Origin: Klebsormidium nitens
Lineage: Eukaryota > Streptophyta > Klebsormidiophyceae > Klebsormidiales > Klebsormidiaceae
Assembly (NCBI GenBank): GCA_000708835.1
Contig: DF237009.1
Coordinates: forward strand, 62,001 to 126,000
Length of the DNA stretch: 64,000 bases
Direction of reading: 5' to 3'
Part shown: one piece after another, positions 11,901 through 23,900 of the stretch
Layout: each line of letters opens with the position of its first letter
Numbering within the stretch: the stretch's first letter is position 1
Position numbers and translations under genes: made by a program
The notes under the pieces: generated by a model
What the model was told of the DNA's origin: nothing
The model's input: only the letters and a program-made list of their open reading frames with translations
The model's database searches: none

Positions 11901-14900
11901 CGGAGTTGCAAAATCGTAAAGTTTGTTCACAACCCCCGAAAACGGGTTTTAGAATTTTCGATAGAAACCGAAAGAAACCATACGATTCAATCCATTTGTT
12001 TATGTTCAGATCGCGGACATGGAGGCTGTGGCAGCCGATGCCGAGCGCGAGAAGGGGGAGCTGCTGGCCCAGGTCGCGGAGCTGCGCGGCGTGGCGGCCG
12101 AGAAGATGGCGCTGCTGGACGAGTTCGAGAAGCGGTTCGCGGAGCAGTACCGCGAGTGGGAGGGGCGGGCAGCCGAGCTGGCGGAGGAGGTTAAGGTGAG
12201 GTTAACTTTACGGTTAAGTTGAAGGTTACAAAAGCGGGTTCTCATAACCTGGAGTACGTTTGAGAAGATGGTTCTATTGGAGGAGTTCGAAAAGTGGTTC
12301 GCGGAGCCGTACCGCAAGTGGGAGGGGCGGGCAGCCGAGCTAGCGGAGGAAGTTAGTGTGAGTTAAGACAACCAGGCTTTTTGGTGCTAAGGTCTTTAAA
12401 ACTTGAAGAGGTTTTTCACTACGTCGAAGGACATGGCTCTCTTGACGAGTTTGAGGAGGGTCTCGCGGACCAGTACCGCGAACTCGAGACTCTGGAGATA
12501 CAAGACTTGGAATCGACGAATTTTGTGTTTTTGGGGTGCTAGCTTTTCAGAGTATCAATCCCATCCTATTCCCACCTGAACAAGCTTGAGTAGCAGCTCG
12601 CTGAGCTGTTTGAAGTGGGAGGGCCGGGCCGCCAAGTTAGCAAGGAGATCAAGGTAGACTAAATCGATACGCATGGTATGAGGAGCCTCTACATTTCTGG
12701 CTTGCCAAGGTTCAGAGAAAATTCGTTTCTATATCCGAGGCGAGGATTGTCGTGAGCGAGCCGAAGGTGGAAAGTGCGGTCCGTCATTTGACGTCTATTT
12801 TTTGACCACATGATCAATGCCAAAGGCTGCCCTCGAGAAGCCAGCTTTCGAACAGATCTTCTACGAAGAAACAGGTCAAACATCGCGCCGTTTCCCTCTG
12901 TTTCCCAGGCGCGCGAGGACGAGGCGGCCGCGCTGCGCGAGGAACTAGAGCGGTGGCACCGCGACGCGGCCGGCGGCGCGGTGCTGACGTCACAGGGCGG
13001 CGACGGGGAGGGCAAGGCGGGCGCGCTGCAGCAGGCGCTGCGCGCGGCGCAAGAGAAGGAGGCGCTGCTGCTGGAGGCGTACGAGCAACTAGAGCGGGAC
13101 CAGGAGAAAGAGCTGGCCGCGGGTGGGTTTCGAGATTTTGAGTCTAAGAAACCTGGCTGAATTTGTCTCCGAATCTAGCTGGATTTGGGTGTGGAGTTCA
13201 AAATCTTCATGCAAAGCTCTTCTGACAAATATGAAAGAAGATCAGACTGCTAGGAGGATTCGGCGGCTGGTGACCATTTTCAGCTTCCAAATTTTGGAAT
13301 CGCTGGGACTCTCCGGCAACCTGCTGTCAGATCTGACGGCCTTTGACACGGTGCGCTAAAGATCGTCGCAGGGACAGGACTGATGTTCAAATCATTCCCG
13401 TGGATGCAAAATAACTCGATTCGGCCTCTTGGACTTTGATTCGTTTCCGGAGAGGTTTTGAAGAGTCGACTTTTCAATCTGAAGATGGAAGAGCATTCTG
13501 TGTGTGACTGTTCGGCAAAGGTAACGGTGATAAAGATTCGCCTCTGTCCTCATAGTTGGCGCGGCACCAAGTCGCGCTGATGAAGCTGGTGAAGTTGGAG
13601 AAGCTGATGAAGCTGGAGACTCACAACTAATACATAAGAACGATAAAAACGCAAAGAGACAAGTCGATCCGATTCGGCAAATCTTGATTCAGTCACACTT
13701 TTCTCTTTTGCTTTGTGTTAAACGTCGAAAACGATTTTCCTCCTGCCTACAGCGTTGGCGCGGCAGAAGGCGCAGCTGACGAAGCTGGAGAGTCACAACC
13801 GGGCAAAGGAGGCGGCGCTAGAAGCGGACCGGCAGCGGTACGACCAACTAGACCGGGCGCTCGCGGAGGCGCAGATCGAGAAAGAGGAGGCGGTGAGGGG
13901 CCATCTTTCTCGCCAATTTCGCTCTGCCATCGCTTTCCGCGCCAGACCCAGATTCAGTCCTTTGGACATTTAGAACTTCGCGTGAAACGCAATATCATCA
14001 GCGCAGTTGGTTGCTTCACAGGCTCTGTTCGCAAAAGATCGTACGCGAAGCGCTTTCTCATTTAAGGCGGCCCACTTTCTGAAGAAATTGTGCGATAGAG
14101 CCATCTGTTGAAATGTGACGTCGTGTTGAAGCCGGCGTGCGGCCTCAGTGAGGCGATGCAACATGCAGCGACTTAAGAAGAGCCTATACAATTTGTTCTC
14201 AGGTAGAGCCTACCTTCAAGGGTACTATACTTGCTCAACTTTACCAATCAGGTTCTGCCAGCTGTCGCGGCTTGCGGACTACGAGGCGGGCGTGTACGAA
14301 CTGAGCGAGGCGATAGCATACGAAGCGGCTCAAGAGCAGGCTCATTTGATAGACTGATAACCAAGATGTGTACTTACTTATTTCTACCAGTCAATTGGTA
14401 CCAGCTGTCTCGGCTGGCCGACTATGAGGCGGGCGTGTACGGCCTGAGCGAGGCGATGCGCGACGTGAAGCGGCTGAAAAAGTCCGTCAAGGCCGGTGAA
14501 GAAGAGCTGCAGGCGTGCCTAACAAAATTGAACCACCGGAACCAACAAATGGAGGACCTCCTCGAGGAGAACAGGTGCGCGCCACCATTCCGTTAGTCCG
14601 GCTCCGTATTTTCGTCCTTCCGCTCTACATTCCGTTTCTCCAGAGGAGAAAGTGCAGGCGTGCCCCATCAAGCTGAACCACCGGAATCAGACAGGTGTAG
14701 GACCTCCTCGAGAAAACAGGTGCGCGCGTTCCGTTGTGCCGCTCAGGATTCCGCTTTCCAAGCTCAACATGCGCTGAAAGCTGGTGAGAAGGAGGTGCCT
14801 CACAAGATCGAACCACCGGAACCAGCAGACTGAGGATCTCCTCGAGGAGAACAGTTGCGCGCCTTTCCGTGCTTCGCTTGCAACCTAGTCAACTCTGCCC

Positions 14901-17900
14901 TTCCTTCTCAAATTTTCGAATAGCTTCTTTCCAAATCCTTGCTCCGAAGGGCGGGCATTCCCGAGAGCAAGCCAGTAAAAGCGTTGATGTAAGTGCATAC
15001 ACAGAGACGTAATATCCTGCAAAATTTTGTCCTCTCTCGCCAAAAATCTTCTACGAAGGCGGGCGTCTCCGCGGGCACGCCAGATATACCTATGCGTGAC
15101 CTCTTGAAGTGTCTCAATTCAAAGTTCTCCGTTTCGCCTTCTGCAGGTTCCTGCGCCAGAAGGCGGGCGTCCCCGCGGCCGCGGCCGTGGACCTGGGCGA
15201 CTTCCGGCTGCAGTCGCAGGTCGAGGTGGAGCAGCTGCGCGCGCTGAACGCGCAGCTGGAGAAGGAGCTCGCGCAGCTGGAGGACGAGCGGCGCGAGCTG
15301 AAGAATGAGCTGCGCTACCGCGCGAAGTACCACGGGGAGGCCGCCGCGAAAATGGGGTTAACGGCGAAGCAGTTAGTGGCGTTAGAGGAGTACTCGAACA
15401 AGCTGCGGTTCGGAAAGGACAAAGGTGGGTCAAGGAGCGGGTTTGGAAAGACGAAGTCTGGGGGAGCCGGAAAAGGTGGGTTTGAAAGAAGTGGGTTTGG
15501 GGCAACTGATGGGAGTGGGTTCGGCAGCGAAACGGAGGAGAGCGAGAGCGACGCGTCCGGGGTTGGGAGGGCCCGCGGCGCGGCCGCGAAAGCGCCCGGA
15601 GGTATAGGGTTTGAGATGGAGGTGCGGACGCTGCGGACGAAGCTGTCGCTCGCGGACGTGCAGAGTGCGGAGCTGCGCGAAACGGTGGAGCACTTGAAAG
15701 AGGAGAACACGACGCTCATGAAGGAGAACCTGCTTCTGAAGGATAGAGTGATCTCAGCTCTTTCAAAAGCGGCGGGAAGTGCAAAGAAACTCGCGGGCGA
15801 TCGATCTGCAACTACAGGAGCGGATACAGCTCGGAAAGAGAAAAGCAAGCAAGCGGATGATAGACACGTGGCATCCAACCAGGAAGGACACGCGGCGGTG
15901 GAGGAAGAGCTGGCGGGGATTTTGCGCCTGCTGCGGCAGGAGGTGACGTGGCAGTCAGGACAGCTGGTTTCGTCCCCCACGAAAGGCGCCGCGTTGCCGG
16001 ATGGAGTAAACGCCCTTCCGGACGGTGTGAATGCGCCTCGGAGCGAGTACGAGCGGACGCTGCGGGAGCGGTTGAACCGGCTGATGGACGACGTGTCCGA
16101 AAAGGAGGTCGAGGCAGAGGAGGCGCGCGCGCGCGCACAGCGCGCGGAACGGGAGCGCGATGCTTTTCGGGCGCGGCTGAGGGAGCGGGTCGAGGGCCAG
16201 CTGTCGCCCCCAGCTCGCGGGGGCGCCCGCGCTGACGTCAGCGGCGTGTCGAGTGAGGTCAGCTTGAAGTTTGATGACGTTGTTGGACAGGTGGATGACG
16301 CCAGCAGGAAGCTGGGCGACGCCGGCGGCCGCTCAACAGCCGCCTCGCCGGGCCGCGAAAAACAAATTGGTGACCAGAAAGACGAGCCACGCAGGGAGGA
16401 AGTTGCCTTTGCGAGCACTCAGCGGGACGAGATCGTTCGCGAGCTGCAGATCAAAGAGGACCAACTCGCGCTCCTCACGGCCGACTTCGAGGCGCAGCGT
16501 GCAGAACTAGAGCGTGCGAAAGACGCGAGGGTTGCGCTCGAGAAGGCGGCGAAGAAGGCGGCCGCGGAGAGCGCGAGCGAGCGCACGCGCGCGGAGAAGG
16601 AGCTGCAGGACGCGCGCGCGGAGGTGGCGGAGGCACGCGGCGAGGCGGCGGAGTGGGAGAGGGCGGCCGCGGCACTGCGCGGGGGCGACGTCAGACAGCA
16701 GCTGGTCAGCAACGTGAAGCGGCTGACCGTACTGCAGGTAAGGCAATCCGCATACTGGTAACTCCCATTTCACTTCAAATCATTTCACTTAAGATCCGAG
16801 CTACCCGGGCAAACAAACTAAAAACCCTGACCGACAAAATCACCCGCTCCGCATCCGAACCAGTCCTAACCACCAAGCTAACCCTACCCGTCTCCGGGGC
16901 CCCTATCCTGAGTGGAATGGCTCTTAAGTGAAGTGGGAGTTACCGAAGTGCAATCGGCATCTTCTCCAGCTTGTCGCTGGTTTGTCTTTAGTGAGCCAAT
17001 GACGCCGGAAGCCATACCGTTTGCAAACGTCCTTTTTTCGCTTCATCTTTCTGCTCAATTCTCCCCATTCTCTTAAAACCGTTGTCAAAGCAATCAGCTG
17101 TGATTAGATGCGATGAAACCTGTGGTTTGTTCATGCTACCGTCTCAAACTTGGCTGGCCCCTACAAGTTGGTCAGGTCCATGACTTAAAAGAGTCCTAAA
17201 CCTTGCCAAAAATTGTCCAATCTGCCCCGAACTTGTCAACAATGCCATTCTCTGAAATTCGCAGTTTGAACCCTGCGGCCTATGGATGTCGCTTTCAGTG
17301 ATCAAGTTCGACAAAAGAAAAGGGTGCTAGCCTTCTTATTTGGCACCACAAGAGTCAAATAATGTGTGACCCTCGCTCACTCTGATCCTGACACGTCACG
17401 ATTGAGCAGGTCCGGATGGCGCGCGCTGCCTGCGCCGCAGAGCTCGCGGCCGCGGGAGAGATCGAGGCGCGCGAGCGGCTCAAGGGCGTGCAACTAGAGA
17501 TGGAAGAAATGGAGGACACGCTACGGCAGTACCACTGGTTTCTGGAGAAGAGCAAGGTGGGTGGGCGTAAACAGGCAGACCCTTATCCAGTGCAGCTGAA
17601 GCGATTGTCGTCCTGGCGGGCAACATCTTGGCCCCTGGACCTGTCACTTAGGACCGGATGGGACTGTTTTGGCTGTGTCTTCTGTGCGGGCGAGAACCCG
17701 ACTTAGGCGCTTTTAGCAAAATATCTTGGAACCGTTGCTTTGGTATCTTCGAATCTGGATGACTTTGATCATATCGTCAGCTGAAAGGCGTTCACTGATT
17801 AATTACAAGGATCACTGGGTCTTTCCGTTGTCGAAGACAGGGCGTCAAAGTTCGTCTTTCAACTCCCGACTCGCGGAACCCCTGTTTAGATGTTCGCTCA

Positions 17901-20900
17901 CGTCATTAACAAGTGGCGACATTTCTACGCAGGAGGAAGCAGACGCGCGCGCTGCCGCCGCCGCCAAAGAGCTCGCAGCCTCGGTGCCCCGGAAGGACCA
18001 CGTGGCGCTCGCTGAGTCGCTGCACGAGACCCAGAGAAAGCTGACCGAGAACCTGACCGACAAGACGCAGCTGGCGCTGGCGGAAACCGAGGCCGCTCGC
18101 ACGAGAGACGAACTAGAGCGGCTGAAAAAGAACACCGAGAAAGTGGACGAGGAGCGCGCGCAGTTGGCCGAAAAGTGCGCGCAGCTGGAGGCGTTTCTGC
18201 GCGAGCTGAAGGAGGGGGAGGGTGGGGACGAGAGAGTGCGCGAGGAGATGGCGGAGCTGCGCGTGGCGCGCGCGCTCGCGGAGAGGCGCGCGGAGATGGC
18301 GGCGCGGGAGCGCGGCGCGGCAGAGGGAGTGCGCGAGGGGGCGGAACGGCGGCTGCGCGAGCTGGAGGGGCAGGTGAGCACTGAGTCAACGGATCAGTCC
18401 TTGTGGAATATAGGTGACAATTCGGGATAAAAGGTTCTGCGTGTTAGATGATCCCCAGTCATGGTTCAGAAAAACTTTGACATGCAGGAATACAGCGTTC
18501 ACCTTTCGTGTTGTTCTGAGATTGCTTGCATCCTGGAGTTGCACGCATCGCCGAAGCGGCGTGTACAATCAAACAGTTCTGCCGACGAGAAAGCCTTGAA
18601 GGAACACTTCTGTAGACACCCTTCCGTCGTTCGAGGAGTCGCCGCTATGTACATTCCGGGCACTGGTTTAGCACGAAATCACGCTTTCAGTAGTGCCCGG
18701 TTGATACCGCAGGTTTGTACCGCGGGCTTCCACGGTACCTTCTCTTTCTTTACGACGCACAATGAACTTTGGAAGTAGTTCTTTATCAGCCATATATTGC
18801 TCTTCCCATACAGGACATTTCCTTGAAATCCACAAGTACTTTCATCAGAAGTCCTTGAACCAAGAAGTCTTCTCTTAAATCCAGAAAATGACCTCACCTC
18901 CCCTGATCCCCTGTCTGTCCAGGTTGGCGCCCTTGCGAAGCAGCTCCACGAAGCGCACGAGGAGAGCCGCGCGCTTCGAGCCGCGGCTGCGGCCAGGGAC
19001 GCGCGAGCGGCACCAGTGGAACCGAACCTCCGACCTAGAGTGGGCGAGCTGGAGGCAGAGGTGAGCAGGAACAGGAAAACCTCGAAGCGGAGAACAAAGG
19101 CCATAGTAATTCTTGAAAGAGACGGTAGTCGCCCAACGGTCATGTCTGAGCAATTTTGGACGAAGTTGGCACCAGCGTCGCCTCATGAATGGTGAAATGT
19201 CTGTTCGCCAAAACACACACCCTAACTCACTGCCTCTTGGATTTCGATTGTTTAACGACCGAGATCTTCTGTTTGCTGCCGTAAATACGAGTCAGCTCCA
19301 CTTTCAAGGCAGGTTTCATAGACCGTTGAGAGCCTTGTGGGGCTTCGTAGACGGGCGAAGCTCGTAAGTTCGGATCTGGGTAACTAGAGAGGCTCGCCAA
19401 AGGCTGAAGCCTCCCCTCTACACAAGTTGACGGTTACGGATGTCGAGGGCTGACCCAAGAAGTCCACTTCCGTGTGTGCCGGCTCACTAAGCGCCTAACC
19501 ATGAAGACCAAGTTTCAAATGTGGTTTCGACGTCTTTCCGCAGGTCCGAAAGTGGCGCGCGAGCGCGGACGCGCTAAGCGAGAAGCTGGCCGGCCGCGAG
19601 TGCGGCGACCAGGCGGCCGCGGCCGAGCGCGATCAGCTGCGCGCGGCGGTGCGCGAGCTCGGGCAGGGGAGCGACTCCAAGGCGGAGGCCGCCAAGCTGC
19701 ACGAGAAGGTCGCGCGCGCGCGCGCCAAAGAGGTGCGCGAGGGGTAGGGAGTTTTTCACGTGGCTCTGAGAACGAGTAGTGGTTTGGACGCCTTCCGAGA
19801 TGGGAGGAGTGCCTCTCGGGTCGAACAGCTACCTTTTCATCGGTTACGTAACCGACGAGGTAAGGGGGAGGGACAATGGTGCTTGGAGGCTCGTAAGGAT
19901 TCGGATTGCCGCCATTGAAGCCGCGCGGTAGCTGAGATCAACAGAGTCCAACAAATGAGGTGGAGAACAGGACAAATGAGAATTTTAAGGCAGGACCAGA
20001 AAGCTGGAATCCTCCATGGAAACTGCACTAGCTGAAGATCGAAATCTCTTTCCGGTTCCACCTTGCAGATCGCGCTTGCGCGGCAGCTCGCGCGGGCCGA
20101 GACTGCGGCCGGCCGCGCGCGCTCGGAGGTGCTCCTCCTGCGGCAACAGCTGGACGAGAAGGAGGCGCGGCTGTGCGCGAGCGAGAGCGAGGCGCGCGCG
20201 GCGCACGCGGAGCAGCAGCGCGCGCTCCGGCGGCTTGAGAGCGCGCTCGCGTGCCAGGCACGTGCCCCGCTTTTCCCCCCAAAAATCTCAGATCCTCAGC
20301 GTTCTTCGGTCTAGTACAGATCACACTCTGAGAGCGGGTATTTTTTGAGGGCGAACGTTTGCAAGAATTTGCTTCGTCAGTCCAAATTGCAAAGGTGGCC
20401 CACAGGTCTCACTCTTGACGTGTCTGCAGCGATTGGCAGCAGACATTACAATGCGACTGTGCTCAATTGAGTCACTAGACGACCTGATCTGACTTCTGGG
20501 TATCCTCCGGCGGGGTGTTCCGGTCAGCTTCTACAGTGGCTCTTCCTTCGTACCACTTAAAAATACCTCGAAACTTTTTCAAACATAGGCTCCAAAGGTT
20601 CCGAAAAGCTAGGACCAGGGCTCTTGTCGGCAACTCCTTCTGCATTGTCGATCGAGCATTCTCCTATAGTTCGCTATGGTGGGACTTTGGTTGATCCCAG
20701 CGCACCATAGCATTTGGAAGAGCGGACTATTGTACATACCTCAAAGCGTGTGCATTCCCCACGTGATAAAGGGGTCTCGACGTTTGTGGAAAGGGGAGAG
20801 TAACGAGTCCGTTTGATCGGATTCATGAGCATGCCTTCGGCGAGCTTTCTTCACTTCAACGGATTGCTCGACTCGGTGAAGCTTGAAAGGGCGTTTCTGA

Positions 20901-23900
20901 TTGTTCATAAATTCCAATCCAACGGCCACAAATCGCCCCTCTGAAGTTTCCCTACCTTCCTGCGCAGATCGACGGCCAGAAAGCCGCCGCCTGGTCCGCC
21001 GAGCTCCTCAAACTCGCGGCGGACCGCAAGGCCCTCTCTCAGGCCGCCACGTGTCTCAAGGGCGAGCTCCGCGCGCTCCAGGACGCGCTCGCGGCCGCGC
21101 AGGGCGAGCTCGCGCGCGTCAAGAACGTCGAGCGCGTTTTGAGCGCGAGCGCGCCCGAGGTGTACCGGCAGAACGTGGAGCTGGGCGAGAGGGAGCTGCA
21201 GCTGAAACTAGGCGTGGGGAGACTGGAGCGCGCGCTGGCGGCGGAGAAGGAGCGGGTGGGGCAACTAGAGCGGGCGGGCGCGGAGAGGTAAGGAGAGACA
21301 AATTGGAGACTTCGTCTCTTGTCAGTATTTCATTCATCAGAGCGGTACGGACCTTCTACAGGACTATATGGCTTACTAGATTGAAGCTGACTTCCCACGA
21401 AATTCCTCGCATTACAGGATGGGTCCGGCTTTGGCTTCTAGGAACTGCTGCGTTCTGGACTCTGTTCACGTCTCAAGGCTTCCCGTATTAGTCAACTCCG
21501 ACTTCATTTCGTAAGGAGCTCTTTTCTGGGTCCCTTTTCATCAGAAAATCTTCATGGCAGCCCTCTTTGTATGGCGTTCTTTTCTGGATCCCCGTCTGTT
21601 CCGCTCTCGCAGCGAGCAGCGCATCGCTGCCCTCGAGGAGAGCGCCCTCCGCGAGCGAGCGCGCCTCGAGGACGCGCGCAACGGCGCGCAGCGCAGGGCT
21701 GAGCTCGCGGAGCGCGAGCTGCTCGCGCTCAGAAAGGAGCGCGACGCGCTGGACGTCCGGCTGCGCATGGAGCGGAGCGTCCGGAAGGCGGCGCCGTCCG
21801 CGGCGAAGGTGGCTATCCACGGGGAGGACACGGCGCTGCTGCACCGGCAGGTGACCGGAATTCCGCCTGAATAGTGACTCTTTTGCGACGGGGTTCAAGT
21901 TACTTTGGGTTAGAAGCGGGCGACTGCAGGTAGTGGGGAGGAACTGGCACTGCTGCACGACAAATTCGCCCGGAATTGCGACGGGATATTCTGCTATTGC
22001 TGGGATCGAGTTCGAATCTAGATTGGGCTGAAATATGAGTAGGAAGCTGGGTAGCTGCGTGGGAATGGCAGGACAATGTATGAGGAAGAAGCAGCTCTGA
22101 AGAGATGATTTACCTTGCAATAAGATGTCATTGGAAAGCCTGCCTTTTGTCACGCTTGATGAGTTAAAAAGAGTTAGAAGCTGGAATCGCGCGCGGGAAC
22201 CGACTACGATTCAAAGGTAAAGAGACAGCGCTGCTAGATGGGGGGTTGAGACTTGGGGTTTGCTCACCGGCGTTAGTCGGGGGGCCGTCAGGTGGCACGC
22301 CCCCAGGCGACTGATTGCTCGAGAATCATTCAGGAGAGTCGCTCCAAAAGTCAGTTGGGTTGAAGTAAAATGTAATCATTACCTGCGAATCCGAGTGTTG
22401 CTGCAAGCCACGTGGACCAGACGCCCTCTGTAGTATATATACTTGATACGGTTCTTTTCAATGGCCTGGTATACATGCCCTGTCTTGATAGAATGGCGAA
22501 AGGAGAATCTAGTCGGTGATCAATTGGTTGTTCTAATCATGATCACAACTGAAGACTGCCCCGCACCGCCCTCGCAGCTGCAAGAGCTCGCCGAAACGGC
22601 GGAAGCCCACCGGAAGGCCTCGTCGGAGCACCTGGAGACTGCCACCCGCCTCAAGTACGAGCGCGACGAGCTCGAGCGGCAGCTGCGCGAGGCCCGCGCG
22701 GCCGCGGCCGAGAAGCGCGCGGAGCTGCGCGCGGTGCAGCAGGAGCGGGACGCGCTGCTGGCGAAGCTCCACGACCGGCTGACGTCGGCGGTGACGTCGG
22801 CGGCGGCCGCGGGCGACGCGGCGGAGGCGCGTGAGGGGCGCGCGGCGGAGCAGGTGGGGCGGGGTTCCAGGTGGCAGAGGTTGAGATTCAGGGTTTCAGT
22901 TGGATCTGAAGAGAGATGGAGGCTCAGCAATATTGAACTGGATCTTTGGTTGCCATTATGATTGCACAACTCTATGAGTCTCTTTTGGCGGGTGGAGACG
23001 ACCGCTAAGGCAACAATCTAGCTATCGCAGCTTTAATGAGCAACAGGAATGGTTTGGAGCATGGTTAAAGAGGTTCCGTTTTCAATTTGCCACTCTATCC
23101 CGCACGCAGGCACGATCAATGCGCTCCAGGGCCCTTTGAGTGGAACCAGGCTGCAACTTTGTCGCCACGGGAGACCCTGTCTGACTCCTCTCTATCCTTC
23201 TTCTGGTAGGTAGATGATCGTGCAGGCGACGATCATCCGGCCACAGGGAATGAAAGGTATCAATAGTGTCACCGCGAAAGGCCCTGTCCGACTCCAGTCG
23301 ACGGTTCCCTTTGTGAGTAGCCACAATCGCGCAGGCGACTAGCACCGGCTACACGGTCTCTCGAACGAGGAGGCGGCGGCTATTACGACGCTGCAGGGGG
23401 CTTTCTCGGACACATAGCTTCTTTTTGTGAAAGACCATGTTCGCTTAATTCTTTTTGCAGGTAGCGACGATCGCGCAGGGCGACGATCAACCGGCTACAA
23501 GGCCTCTTGACGAGAAGGAGGCGGCGATCCTGACACTGCGGGAGGCCCTGTTCGACTTATGGCTTCTTGTGTGTGAGAGGCCTTGTTTGACCATTCCTTC
23601 ACCTTCCTTACAGGTGGCAAATGTAGCTCAGGCCACGATCAACCTGCTTCAGGGCTTTTCGACCGAGAAGGAGGCGGCGATCACGACATTGCGCGAGGCC
23701 CTATTCGACACAGGGCTTCTCATCTCGTGTGAAGGCCCTGTTTGACCCTTTATTCAACTTCTTCACAGGTGGCAACTATAGCTCAGGCGACTATAAACCG
23801 GCTACAGGGCCTTGTGAGCGAGAAGGAGGCGGCCATCACGACACTGCGGGAGGCCCTGTTCGACTTATAGCTTCTTGTGTGTGTGAGGCCTTGTTTGACC

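Noticed and set aside
15315-16418. Minus-strand open frame of 367 codons
   Set aside because: Exact antisense shadow of CEP290 exon 13; Ser/Arg/Ala-rich as expected from reversed GC-rich coiled-coil codons.
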